Assembly (NCBI RefSeq): GCF_031801495.1 | Contig: NZ_JAOEGC010000001.1 | Coordinates: 868,001 to 932,000 of the forward strand | DNA length: 64,000 bases | DNA from: Agrobacterium tumefaciens_K | GTDB taxonomy: Bacteria > Pseudomonadota > Alphaproteobacteria > Rhizobiales > Rhizobiaceae | Reading direction: 5' to 3' | Shown here: positions 26,256 through 34,918 of the stretch, one piece after another | How the letters are laid out: the number at the start of each line of letters is the position of its first letter | Numbering within the stretch: the stretch's first letter is position 1 | The notes under the pieces: generated by a model | Seen by the model: the letters and a program-made list of their open reading frames with translations, nothing else | What the model was told of the DNA's origin: nothing | The model's database searches: none | Made by a program: the position numbers and the translations under genes

Positions 26256-27596
26256 ATGACGAAAAAATCCATCCGTTTCGGCATCATGCTGCAAGGGCCA
26301 GGTGGCCACATGAATGCATGGCGGCACCCGAAGAGCCCCACGGATGCCAGCGTCAATTTCGACTTTTTCAAAAAGACAGCCCTGAAAGCCGAAGCGGCAG
26401 GCATTGCTTTCGCATTCGTTGCGGACGGTCTTTACATCAACGACAAATCCATACCGCACTTCCTCAACCGGTTCGAACCGCTGACGGTTCTGTCCGCTTT
26501 GGCCTCGGTGACGTCGAAAATTGGGCTGGCTGGAACGGTTTCCACATCCTATAGCGATCCTTTCACCATCGCGCGCCAGTTCGCCTCTCTCGACCTGCTG
26601 AGTGGTGGGCGCGCAGGCTGGAACGCTGTGACGACCCCGCTGGAAGGAACGGCGAAGAACTACAGCCGCAATCATCCCGAGCACGCGCTTCGTTACGAGA
26701 TCGCCGACGAGTATCTGGAGGTCATCAAGGGGCTATGGGACAGCTGGGATGACGATGCATTCGTGCGCAACCGCGAAACCGGGCAGTTTTTCGACAAGGA
26801 CAAGCTTCACACGCTTGGTCACAAGGGCCGGTTTTTCTCGGTCGAAGGTCCGCTCAACATCCAGCGTTCCGCGCAGGGCCAGCCGGTGATTTTCCAGGCG
26901 GGGTCTTCCGACGCCGGAATTGGCCTTGCTGGTAAACACGCCGATGCCGTCTTTACGAATTCGGCGTCGTTGGAAGAGAACCAGACCTTCCTTGCTTGCG
27001 TCAAACAGAGTGCGGTGGCGCAGGGCCGGTCGGCTTCCGACGTCAAGATATTCCCAGGTATCGGTCCCATTGTCGGAGAAACCCAGGAAGAGGCCGAGGC
27101 CAAATACGCCGTTATCTGCAACCTCATCACGATTGACGAGGCATTGGCTTATCTCGGACGCTTCTTCGATCACCACGATTTCAGCGTCTATCCGCTGGAC
27201 GAACCATTCCCGGACCTTGGCGATATCGGCAAGAACAGCTTCCGTTCCACCACGGACCGGATCAAGCGTCGTGCGAAGGAAAAGAACCAGACCCTGCGTG
27301 AAGCAGCTCTCGATGCCGCTACGCCGCGGGAAGGGTTTATCGGCACCCCCGACAAGGTGGCGGACGAAATCATCCGCTGGGTGGAGCACGATGCCGCCGA
27401 CGGCTTCATTCTGGGTTTCCCGGTCATTGCCGAGGGGCTGGACGACTTCGTGCGCCTCGTCATTCCCGTCCTGCAACGGCGCGGTTATTTCGATCCGCAT
27501 CTGGAAGGCAAAACCCTGCGTGAGCATCTCGGGTTGCGCTTCAAGGAGAGCGTGTACTCGGCAGGACAGGCCGCCTCGGAGCGGGCGATTGCGTAA
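26256..27596 (+). CDS. NtaA/DmoA-family FMNH2 monooxygenase, CmoJ/YtnJ-like
   Basis: A 446-residue member of the NtaA/SnaA/DszA/DmoA branch: GIMLQGPGGHMNAWRHP start, SLDLLSGGRAGWNAVTT, GQPVIFQAGSSDAG, and the PREGFIGTPDKVADEI motif near residue 360. CmoJ/YtnJ of Bacillus (about 442 residues) cleaves the C-S bond of N-acetylated S-alkylcysteines such as N-acetyl-2-succinocysteine. Neighbouring GNAT, M20 deacylase and amino-acid importer genes support the same job here. GGGAGAG precedes the ATG. The start codon lies 23 bp after the upstream stop. Confidence 0.86.
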   Translation: MTKKSIRFGIMLQGPGGHMNAWRHPKSPTDASVNFDFFKKTALKAEAAGIAFAFVADGLYINDKSIPHFLNRFEPLTVLSALASVTSKIGLAGTVSTSYSDPFTIARQFASLDLLSGGRAGWNAVTTPLEGTAKNYSRNHPEHALRYEIADEYLEVIKGLWDSWDDDAFVRNRETGQFFDKDKLHTLGHKGRFFSVEGPLNIQRSAQGQPVIFQAGSSDAGIGLAGKHADAVFTNSASLEENQTFLACVKQSAVAQGRSASDVKIFPGIGPIVGETQEEAEAKYAVICNLITIDEALAYLGRFFDHHDFSVYPLDEPFPDLGDIGKNSFRSTTDRIKRRAKEKNQTLREAALDAATPREGFIGTPDKVADEIIRWVEHDAADGFILGFPVIAEGLDDFVRLVIPVLQRRGYFDPHLEGKTLREHLGLRFKESVYSAGQAASERAIA

Positions 27597-27685
27597 AATT
27601 TCAAGGGTGAGGGGCGTAGCAGCCACTCCCCGGTAGCACGAAGGCGGGCGCGGCTGAAACGATCGCCGCGCAGGAGATCAGACTG

Positions 27686-28873
27686 ATGAATATTCACATT
27701 GACGGCGCGCGTCAGCATGACGACGCCGAACGGGGAATCCTTGCCTTCTCGGAGGAGATCATCGCGCTGAGGCGTGATCTTCACAGGCATCCCGAACTGT
27801 CGCTGAATGAGAAACGCACGGCGGGCCTTATCGCTCGTTACCTGCTTTCGTTCGGCTATGAGGTTACTGAAGGTGTCGGTGGTCACGGTGTTGTTGCCAC
27901 CTTGCGGCGGGGCAATGGTGAAAAACGCCTTGGCATTCGCGCCGATATCGACGCCCTGCCGATCGTCGAGGAAACCGGGCTTGCCTATGCGAGCCAGACG
28001 CAGGGTGTCATGCACGCCTGCGGTCATGATGGCCATACAGCCATTCTGCTGGCTGCGGCGCGTTATGTCGCCGAACAGTCCAATTTCTCCGGAACGATCA
28101 CCCTGATTTTCCAGCCTGCCGAGGAAATCGGTGCCGGGGCGAGGGCTATGATTGCCGACAGGCTTTTCGAGCGTTTCCCGGTCGATGCCGTTTTCGGGCT
28201 TCATAACTGGCCAGGTGTCCCAACAGGCCAACTGGGGTTTGTCGAAGGCGCGGCCATGGCCTCGGTCGACAAGGCGACGATCAGGATCATAGGCAAGGGC
28301 GGACATGGTGCTGCACCGCATGAGACGGTTGATCCGGTTCTGGCTTCGGCAAGTTTCATAACCGCCCTGCAAAGCGTGGTTTCCCGCAATGTCGATCCGC
28401 GAGAAATGGCGGTTCTGACGATCGGATCCATTCATGGCGGCACTGCGTCCAATGTCATTCCGGAAAGCGTCGAGCTGAAGATAACGGCACGCGCCTTTTC
28501 GCCGTCCGTGCGCAAGCAGCTCGAAGAACGGGTACCCGCGCTTGCAAAAGCGCAGGCCGCAAGTTTCGGCGCTCTGGCCGACGTCCGGTATGAACTCGGA
28601 TTTCCCCCCGTCATCAATCACGTCGAACAGACCGGCTTTGCGCAGGCTGTCGCACGGCGTCATTTCCCGGTCGGGCAGGTTGCCGAGAATTTTCAGCCCC
28701 GCACGGCGAGCGAGGATTTCGCTTTCATGCTGTTGGAGCGTCCGGGTTCATACGTCTTCGTTGGTAATGGCGACAGCGCTCCGTTGCACAGCCCCCATTA
28801 CGATTTCAACGACGCGATCATCGCACCGGCGGCGCGCTACTGGGTGCGGCTGACCGAGGAATTTCTCTCTTGA
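27686..28873 (+). CDS. M20-family aminoacylase/deacetylase (SndA/ScmP/hippurate-hydrolase-like)
   Basis: A 395-residue M20D amidohydrolase. The metal-binding Cys112-x-His114 is in HACGHDGHT, the catalytic pair is Glu146-Glu147 in PAEEIGAG, His173 is in GLHNWPG, and a terminal histidine is in LHSPHYDF. The dimerisation lid covers about 185-300. Family members deacylate N-acyl amino acids. Bacillus relatives SndA (YtnL) and ScmP (YxeP) deacetylate intermediates of S-(2-succino)cysteine salvage, and the gene order fits this. GGAG precedes the ATG. Confidence 0.9.
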   Translation: MNIHIDGARQHDDAERGILAFSEEIIALRRDLHRHPELSLNEKRTAGLIARYLLSFGYEVTEGVGGHGVVATLRRGNGEKRLGIRADIDALPIVEETGLAYASQTQGVMHACGHDGHTAILLAAARYVAEQSNFSGTITLIFQPAEEIGAGARAMIADRLFERFPVDAVFGLHNWPGVPTGQLGFVEGAAMASVDKATIRIIGKGGHGAAPHETVDPVLASASFITALQSVVSRNVDPREMAVLTIGSIHGGTASNVIPESVELKITARAFSPSVRKQLEERVPALAKAQAASFGALADVRYELGFPPVINHVEQTGFAQAVARRHFPVGQVAENFQPRTASEDFAFMLLERPGSYVFVGNGDSAPLHSPHYDFNDAIIAPAARYWVRLTEEFLS

Positions 28874-28894
28874 TACAACACATTGGGAAGAAAC

Positions 28895-29452
28895 ATGAGC
28901 GACAGTTTTCTTTATACCTCGGTTCTCGATCCGCTCGCCAAGCCACTGCTGGATGAGCTTCTCTTCGAATACGACAGCCGTTACGGCACTTTTTTCAATG
29001 AAGAGGGCGCCAAGGCGGAACTGAACAGATACCCGCCGGAAGCATTCAGTCCTCCCTACGGAAATTTCCTTCTGTGGCTGCGCAACGGTGAGGCCATCGC
29101 TGGCGGCGCCTTCATGCGCTACGACGATGAAACCGCGGAATTCAAGCGGGTCTGGACCCATTCAGCGCATCGCCGTCAGGGGCTTGCCAAGAAGGTGCTG
29201 CTGGAGCTGGAAAAGCAGGCCGTCCGGCAGGGTTACGCCCGCGTCTATCTGACTACGGGCTTCCGCCAGCCGGAAGCGGTGGGACTTTATCTGACCAATG
29301 GCTATCGCGCGCTGTTCGACACGACGGCGGAGCCTGAGACGATCCGGTCGTTGCCGTTCGAGAAATGGCTTCCCAAAGGGGATCAGGACGCTGTCTTCGG
29401 CGGCACGCCAACGGCTGACACAAAACCGCAGCACGCCCAGATTCATCAGTGA
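28895..29452 (+). CDS. GNAT N-acetyltransferase, SnaA/YxeL-like
   Basis: A 185-residue single-domain GNAT protein. The acetyl-CoA motif A is at RVWTHSAHRRQGLAKKVL (about 87-104) and motif B at VYLTTGFRQPEAVGLYLTNGYR (about 117-138). In Bacillus, SnaA/SnaB of the same length acetylate the amino group of S-(2-succino)cysteine before oxygenolysis; position beside the deacylase, monooxygenases and importer suggests the same first step here. The ATG follows GGGAAG. Its stop lies 13 bp before the transporter start. Confidence 0.85.
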   Translation: MSDSFLYTSVLDPLAKPLLDELLFEYDSRYGTFFNEEGAKAELNRYPPEAFSPPYGNFLLWLRNGEAIAGGAFMRYDDETAEFKRVWTHSAHRRQGLAKKVLLELEKQAVRQGYARVYLTTGFRQPEAVGLYLTNGYRALFDTTAEPETIRSLPFEKWLPKGDQDAVFGGTPTADTKPQHAQIHQ

Positions 29453-29465
29453 AAGGCGATTTTCG

Positions 29466-31271
29466 ATGACGATCGTATCGGATTTTCCGACCATTGCGGG
29501 CAAAGAGGACAAAAGCGAGCCGGTAAAAGGCTCCTATGCTCACTTCCGTATCGTGCCTGCCCGATATCCCCTCAGGACGCTTGGCACGGTCTTTTCCGTT
29601 CTGGTTATCGCCGCCGTCCTGCATTCAATCTTCGGAAATCCGCGCTGGGGCTGGAATGTCTTTGCCGAATGGTTCTTTGCCGAACCGGTCCTTGTGGGGC
29701 TGGGACGCACCCTGCTACTGACAGTGCTTGGTGCCCTGTTCGGGTTTGCGCTTGGAACATTGCTGGCCCTTGCACGCGTTTCGCGCTCTCCGCTTCTGGT
29801 GGCAGTGTCATGGACCTATATCTGGATTTTCCGCTCGATCCCTCTGATCGTGCTGCTGCTGATCCTCAACAATCTGGGTTATCTCTACGAAACCGTCACG
29901 ATCGGCGTACCCTATACCGGCATCAACTTCTTCAGTTGGAACACGACCCAGATCATGACGCCGTTCGCGGCAGCGGTTCTGGGGCTGACGCTCAATCAGG
30001 CGGCTTTTGCATCAGAGATCGTTCGCGGCGGCATTCTGTCCGTGGACCAGGGGCAGCTTGAAGCCGCGGCCGCACTAGGTCTGCCCCGTGGCCGACAGGC
30101 ATCGCGTATCGTTCTTCCGCAGGCCATGCGCTCCATCCTGCCGACCGCGTTCAACGACATCATCGGTCTGGCGAAGGGGACCTCGCAGGTCTACATCCTC
30201 GCGCTGCCGGAACTCTTCTACACCATCCAGATCATCTATCGCCGCAATCTGGAGGTCATTCCCCTGCTGATGGTGGCAACCGTCTGGTATCTTGTGATCC
30301 TGACGGTGCTTTCTATCATCCAGCACTACATCGAGCGGCATTTTTCCCGCGGTGCGCTTCGCAACCCGCCGCCGTCGGTTTTCAACACGCTTTATCGTAC
30401 GCTGCTGCCTCGAAAAGCAGAGGTTCAGGCCGGGGTGCCGCAGCCGGATCAAGCCGTGAAAATCGAGCGGAAGGCGGTTGTTGCGGCGAGTGCCACACCA
30501 CCTAGAAATCGCGGTGGCGATGTCAGCATCCACGGCGTCTCGAAATCTTTCGGATCGTTGAAGGTGCTGAACGAGGTGAGCATCGATATTCCGGCTGGCA
30601 GTGTCACAACCATTCTCGGCCAGTCCGGGTCGGGCAAGTCGACGCTCCTGCGGTCGATCAATCATCTGGAACGCGTGGATGACGGTTTCATCTCCATTGA
30701 TGGCGAATTGATCGGCTATCGGCAGCAGGGTGAGACGCTCTACGAGTTGAAGGAAAAGGACATCCTGAAGCGCCGCGTCGAAGTCGGCATGGTTTTCCAG
30801 AATTTCAATCTTTTCCCGCATCTCACCGCTTTGGAAAATATCATCGAGGCCCCCGTATCTGTCCGCGGTATTTCCAGAGAGCAGGCGGAAGCAGAGGCAC
30901 GCGAGCTTCTGGCCCGTGTTGGCCTGTCGGAAAAGGAAAACGCCTATCCGCGCCAGCTTTCCGGTGGCCAGCAGCAGCGTGTCGCCATTGCCCGCGCGCT
31001 TGCACTGCGGCCCAAGGTTCTCCTCTTCGATGAGCCGACATCGGCACTCGATCCGGAACTCGTCAACGAAGTGCTCGATGTCATCAAGGAGCTCGCCCGT
31101 TCCGGCGTCACGCTCATCATCGTCACGCATGAAATCGGTTTTGCCCGTGAGGTGTCCGATACGGTCGTCTTCATGGAGCAGGGCCGGATACTCGAAACCG
31201 GCAGTCCGGAGAAGGTCTTCAACAGACCCGATCATCCCCGTACGGCCGAATTCCTCGCAAAAGTTCTATAA
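29466..31271 (+). CDS. fused polar-amino-acid ABC permease and ATPase
   Basis: A 601-residue fusion. Residues 40-295 form a HisMQ/GlnP-type permease with several membrane helices and the EAA loop at 199-221 (EAAAALGLPRGR...). A linker of about 50 residues follows. Residues 352-601 form the nucleotide-binding domain: Walker A GQSGSGKST (385-393), signature LSGGQQQRVAIARA and Walker B VLLFDEPTSALDPE. Normally these are separate genes; Bacillus TcyL/M and TcyN are the unfused counterparts. It should import cysteine-, cystine- or S-modified cysteine-like substrates with the two binding proteins downstream. The permease would act as a homodimer. The ATG inside the long open frame was chosen because the upstream part overlaps the GNAT gene. 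Confidence 0.92.
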   Translation: MTIVSDFPTIAGKEDKSEPVKGSYAHFRIVPARYPLRTLGTVFSVLVIAAVLHSIFGNPRWGWNVFAEWFFAEPVLVGLGRTLLLTVLGALFGFALGTLLALARVSRSPLLVAVSWTYIWIFRSIPLIVLLLILNNLGYLYETVTIGVPYTGINFFSWNTTQIMTPFAAAVLGLTLNQAAFASEIVRGGILSVDQGQLEAAAALGLPRGRQASRIVLPQAMRSILPTAFNDIIGLAKGTSQVYILALPELFYTIQIIYRRNLEVIPLLMVATVWYLVILTVLSIIQHYIERHFSRGALRNPPPSVFNTLYRTLLPRKAEVQAGVPQPDQAVKIERKAVVAASATPPRNRGGDVSIHGVSKSFGSLKVLNEVSIDIPAGSVTTILGQSGSGKSTLLRSINHLERVDDGFISIDGELIGYRQQGETLYELKEKDILKRRVEVGMVFQNFNLFPHLTALENIIEAPVSVRGISREQAEAEARELLARVGLSEKENAYPRQLSGGQQQRVAIARALALRPKVLLFDEPTSALDPELVNEVLDVIKELARSGVTLIIVTHEIGFAREVSDTVVFMEQGRILETGSPEKVFNRPDHPRTAEFLAKVL

Positions 31272-31296
31272 TTATCAATAACAAGGAAACACTCAC

Positions 31297-32235
31297 ATGG
31301 CTTTTTCATCGAAATTTTTTTCTCTCGCCGCGAGCGGCTTTCTCGCCGTCACCATGGCACTCACGCAGGCCGCTCATGCACAGCAGGTCGATCTGTCGCC
31401 GGAGCAGAAGGGGCGTGTCCGCGTCGAGAAGGTTGAGGACGCAATCAAGCTGCTTCCTGCCGGGTACAAGTTCATCGCGGATGGAAAGCTGACGGTTGCC
31501 ACCGTTCCGTTCCGTTTGCCGCTCGTCGATTATGCAAGCGATACGAAGACACCTATCGGCGTCGAGCCGGATATCGCGCAACTCGTCGCCGATAGCCTGG
31601 GCCTTGAGCTGCAGCTTGTTCCGATTGCCTGGGCGGACTGGCCGCTCGGTCTGTCTTCCGGGAAATACGATGCGGTCGCATCCAACATCACCGTTACGGA
31701 AGCGCGTAAGGAGAAGTTCGATTTCTCCAGCTACCGCAATGACCTGCTGGGTTTTTATGTGGCTAGCAACAGTAAGGTCACGACCATCGGCAAGCCGGAA
31801 GATGTGGCTGGACTGAAGGTAATCGTTGGTGCCGCGACGAACCAGGAGCAGATCCTGCTGAAGTGGATCAAGGACAACAAGGAGAAAGGCTTGGCCGATA
31901 CCGAAGTGCAGTATTACGACGATCAGGCGGTGCTTGACGTTGCCCTGCAGTCCGGTCGCGCTGATGCCTATCTCGGTCCTAACGCCACCTCCGCTTTCCA
32001 GGCTGCAAGCCAGAAGAAGACCAAGCTGGTCGGTACATTCTCCGGCGGCTGGCCAGAGGCTGCGGAAATTGCCGTCGCCACCAAAAAAGGCTCCGGCATT
32101 GCGGACGCCATTACGGCGGCCCTGAATGCGCAGATCAAGAACGGGAATTACGCCAAGGTTCTTGCCCGTTGGAATCTCGGCTCCGAAGCCATCACGGAAT
32201 CCCGGACGAACCCGCCCGGTCTGCCGAAAAGCTGA
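31297..32235 (+). CDS. periplasmic amino-acid-type binding protein (copy 1)
   Basis: A 312-residue family 3 solute-binding protein with a signal peptide ending near AHA|Q (about residue 28). The mature protein begins with VDLSPEQKGRVRVEK. The lobe motifs IGVEPDIAQLVADSLGLEL, AWADWPLGLSSGKYDAV and NITVTEARKEKFDFS are characteristic. It lies 25 bp behind the fused permease-ATPase. It is a paralogue of the next gene, sharing ADWPLGL.SGKYDAV, TNQE.ILLKW, QYYDD and the ending ESRTNPPGLPK. Two binding proteins for one importer, as TcyJ and TcyK in Bacillus, suggest a widened substrate range. Confidence 0.92.
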   Translation: MAFSSKFFSLAASGFLAVTMALTQAAHAQQVDLSPEQKGRVRVEKVEDAIKLLPAGYKFIADGKLTVATVPFRLPLVDYASDTKTPIGVEPDIAQLVADSLGLELQLVPIAWADWPLGLSSGKYDAVASNITVTEARKEKFDFSSYRNDLLGFYVASNSKVTTIGKPEDVAGLKVIVGAATNQEQILLKWIKDNKEKGLADTEVQYYDDQAVLDVALQSGRADAYLGPNATSAFQAASQKKTKLVGTFSGGWPEAAEIAVATKKGSGIADAITAALNAQIKNGNYAKVLARWNLGSEAITESRTNPPGLPKS

Positions 32236-32260
32236 GTTGAAGGTGGGACATCACTCAGCC

Positions 32261-32292
32261 GGTAGCGCGGGCTTCCTCCCGCCCGCGCTACC
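32261..32292 (+). repeat. 12-bp perfect hairpin between the two binding-protein genes
   Basis: GGTAGCGCGGGC (32261-32272) and GCCCGCGCTACC (32281-32292) pair without mismatch around an 8-nt loop, 25 bp after the first binding-protein stop. There is no U-run. Such structures protect the upstream message from 3' exonucleases or partly attenuate, giving more binding protein than downstream product. Confidence 0.75.
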
Positions 32293-32325
32293 CACTTCGG
32301 CCAACCCTTTTCCAGAGACATCCAC

Positions 32326-33261
32326 ATGACGCTTTCTTATCGCCTTTTCGTGGCCATGACCGGCGCTCTCCTGTCATTTGCCGTTTCCGCACCAGCGTTT
32401 GCTGGCGATGTTTTCGATCTTTCGCCGGAGCAACCCGGCCGGGTGCGTGTCGAGAAAGACGCGGCTGCCGTCGCTGCCGTGCCGAAGGATTTCAAGTTCG
32501 TTTCGCCCGGCAAGTTTACTGTCGCCGTTTCCCCTGGCGGGCCTCCTTTGGCAACCTATGCAACTGACGCAAAGACGGTCGTGGGTGCCGATCCCGACTA
32601 TGCTCTGGCGATTGCCGACAGCCTTGGTCTTGACCTTGAACTCGTTTCCGTAGCGTGGGCAGACTGGCCGCTTGGTCTTGCTTCAGGCAAGTACGATGCG
32701 GTGATTTCCAATGTGGGTGTTACCGAGCAGCGCAAGGAAAAATTCGATTTCTCCACGTACCGGCAGGGTCTTCACGGCTTCTTCGTGAAATCTGACAGTG
32801 GCATCGCCTCGATCCAGCAGCCGAAGGACGCGGCAGGTTTGAGGATCATCGTCGGCGCCGGCACCAATCAGGAGCGCATACTCCTGAAGTGGAGCGACGA
32901 AAACGTAGCCGCAGGACTGAAGCCCATCGAACTTCAATATTACGATGACGAGGCAACGCGTTTCGTTGCGCTTGCCGCCGGCCGTGCCGATGTCATCGTT
33001 CAGCCGCACGCCCAGCTGGTTTTCATCGCGGCGCGTGACAAGAACATCAAGCGTGTCGGAACGCTGTCGGCGGGCTGGCCAGAGTGTTCCGATGTGGCGA
33101 TCACCACGAGAAAGGGATCCGGCCTTGCCCATGCGCTGACGTTGGCAACCAACGATCTGATCAAAAGCGGCGCCTATGCGAAAATCCTCGACCGTTGGAA
33201 GCTTTCGGAAGAGGCATTGCCTGAATCGCGAACCAATCCGCCGGGATTGCCGAAGACTTGA
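32326..33261 (+). CDS. periplasmic amino-acid-type binding protein (copy 2)
   Basis: A 311-residue paralogue of the preceding binding protein, with a signal peptide cleaved near AFA|G (about residue 27). It has the mature start VFDLSPEQPGRVRVEK, the AWADWPLGLASGKYDAV core and the same C-terminal ESRTNPPGLPKT. The likely ligand pocket differs (SPGGPPLATYATDAK instead of VPFRLPLVDYASDTK), so the two may bind different S-modified cysteines or the same ligand with different affinity. It is the last gene of the operon and is followed by a terminator-like hairpin. Confidence 0.92.
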   Translation: MTLSYRLFVAMTGALLSFAVSAPAFAGDVFDLSPEQPGRVRVEKDAAAVAAVPKDFKFVSPGKFTVAVSPGGPPLATYATDAKTVVGADPDYALAIADSLGLDLELVSVAWADWPLGLASGKYDAVISNVGVTEQRKEKFDFSTYRQGLHGFFVKSDSGIASIQQPKDAAGLRIIVGAGTNQERILLKWSDENVAAGLKPIELQYYDDEATRFVALAAGRADVIVQPHAQLVFIAARDKNIKRVGTLSAGWPECSDVAITTRKGSGLAHALTLATNDLIKSGAYAKILDRWKLSEEALPESRTNPPGLPKT

Positions 33262-33285
33262 CAATCAGAAAATGCGGCGGGCGGG

Positions 33286-33319
33286 CAGCATTCGCAGGGC
33301 AACCTGCGGATGCTGTTTT
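33286..33319 (+). terminator. terminator of the LLM/GNAT/ABC operon
   Basis: CAGCATTCGCAGG (33286-33298) pairs with CCTGCGGATGCTG (33303-33315), one wobble, around a GCAA tetraloop, and TTTT follows at 33316-33319. It lies 24 bp after the second binding-protein stop, facing the convergent FAD oxidoreductase gene. Confidence 0.85.
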
Positions 33320-33363
33320 GATTGATGTCAACGTTTTGCAGATGCGGAAAATGCCTTGATTTT

Positions 33364-34689
33364 TTAGAAATCGGCGACCTTGCCCCATGCCGATCCGCGG
33401 AAACGGTCCGGGTGATAGGCTGTTGGGTCAACGATCGGTGCGCTGCCTGTCACGATGTCCGCGATCAGATGGCCTGCCCCTGGTCCGATCCCGAAGCCAT
33501 GGCCGCTGAAACCGGCAGCGAGAATAAAGCCAGGCAGCTCCGTTGTTTCGCCAATGGCGGGAACTCCGTCCGGTGTGCTGTCGATGAAACCCGCCCATGC
33601 TGCCGAAATCGTCGTTTTGCGCAGTTCCGGGAGCAGATCGAGAGCGCGCTCGTGGGTGAGGCGGATGGCCTCTGCGTTGGGTTTCGGATCGAGAATACGC
33701 ATTCGCTCCATCGGGGTTGGAGCATCCAGACGCCAGCGTTTCAGCGATTCATGGCCGCCGCGAATGCCCTCCAGTCCGCCCGGCCGCAGGCTGCGCCAGC
33801 GTTTCAGAAACATCGGAACGAATTCGCGCCCAAACCGCAATTGCTGTGCCGTCGGATCGATGCGACCGAGTCCGCTAATGGCAAGTGTATAGCCGCCATC
33901 GCTGCGGCGGGTCGCCGAGACAGCGGCGGTATGCAGCGCGTCCGGCAGACCTTCCGCACCGGGGGTAACGGACAGGATGGAGGAGCGGACGGAGGCTTGC
34001 GGAAAACGGATGCCGAGTTGGCGGCAGAAAGAGGATGCCCACGCGCCACCTGACATGATGGCCGTTTTCGTGCGGATTGTGCCTTTTTCGGTAACGACGG
34101 CGCTGACGCTGCCGTTCTCTGTTTCGATGCCGCGTGCCGCGCAGTTCTGATGCACACTGCCGCCAAGCTTCATGATGGCACGCGCAACAGCCGGTGCGGC
34201 GAGCGATGGGTCGGCCGTGCCGTCCGTGGGTGAAAAGACGCCGCCTTTCCAGCGCTTTTCAGTCGTCTTTCCGTGTTCGCTCGCGGCTTCGGAGCTTAAC
34301 ATCTGGGTTGTTACTCCGGCGGTGATGGCGAAGTCGCGCCAGCGCGCCCATCCCTCAAGTTCCGCTTCATTGTCACTTAGATAGAGGAGGCCGCACCGTC
34401 GAAAACCCGTGTTTTCGCCGCTTTCTGCTGCAAACCTCTCCCATAATGTCAGGCTTTCGGTGGCCATTGGGAGTTCGCGGGCGTCGCGATTCTGCTGGCG
34501 GCACCATCCCCAGTTCCGGCTTGATTGCTCCGCGCCGATCAGTCCTTTTTCAACAAGCGCCACCTTGAGGCCGCGCTGCGCTAGATAATAGGCGGCGAAC
34601 ACGCCCACTATCCCGCCACCGATGATAACCGCATCCGCGGATTTCGGCAGGTCAGGCGAGGTCGTGATGTGGTGCAACGGGGCAGGCAT
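33364..34689 (-). CDS. FAD-dependent amino-acid/amine oxidoreductase (DAO family)
   Basis: A 441-residue DAO-type flavoprotein. The Rossmann dinucleotide motif IIGGGIVGVFAAYYLAQRG covers about 22-40, GAEQSSRNWGWCRQQ near 53 is the conserved isoalloxazine-contact loop, and the C-terminal GFSGHGFGIGPGAGHLIADI binds FAD. Members oxidise secondary or D-amino acids or N-methylated amines with oxygen or a quinone as acceptor; the substrate is unknown. It is divergent from an Lrp-type regulator, its probable controller. GGAG precedes the ATG. Confidence 0.88.
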   Translation of the reverse strand: MPAPLHHITTSPDLPKSADAVIIGGGIVGVFAAYYLAQRGLKVALVEKGLIGAEQSSRNWGWCRQQNRDARELPMATESLTLWERFAAESGENTGFRRCGLLYLSDNEAELEGWARWRDFAITAGVTTQMLSSEAASEHGKTTEKRWKGGVFSPTDGTADPSLAAPAVARAIMKLGGSVHQNCAARGIETENGSVSAVVTEKGTIRTKTAIMSGGAWASSFCRQLGIRFPQASVRSSILSVTPGAEGLPDALHTAAVSATRRSDGGYTLAISGLGRIDPTAQQLRFGREFVPMFLKRWRSLRPGGLEGIRGGHESLKRWRLDAPTPMERMRILDPKPNAEAIRLTHERALDLLPELRKTTISAAWAGFIDSTPDGVPAIGETTELPGFILAAGFSGHGFGIGPGAGHLIADIVTGSAPIVDPTAYHPDRFRGSAWGKVADF

Positions 34690-34730
34690 GGCAAGGCTCC
34701 TTCAATTCGCAATAATGTAACCTGCCTGAC

Positions 34731-34744
34731 GGTAAAACGTTACC
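34731..34744. promoter_or_regulatory. short dyad upstream of the FAD oxidoreductase, candidate Lrp operator
   Basis: GGTAA (34731-34735) and TTACC (34740-34744) form a dyad within the 229-bp divergent region between the FAD oxidoreductase and the Lrp-type gene. Another GTAACC half-site lies just before it. The same GGTAA/TTACC half-sites recur at 53005-53023. Confidence 0.25.
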
Positions 34745-34918
34745 AGACTGCGCCGAATGTCAGCATGTCCTGCTGTTGAAGGCCATATATCCAACTCATT
34801 ATGCTTTATGAAAAAATCTCCGCCGCGTCGACACAGCCCGCTTATGTGATAAAGTTTAAACCGCAGTATCGGAATTTTATGCTGCGCTTTGGACATGCGG
34901 CAGGAAGGGGTTCGCCCG

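Noticed and set aside
29298..29465. N-terminal extension of the fused permease-ATPase
   Set aside because: It overlaps the GNAT gene in another frame and is basic and low in hydrophobic residues; the ATG at 29466 gives a normal permease N-terminus.
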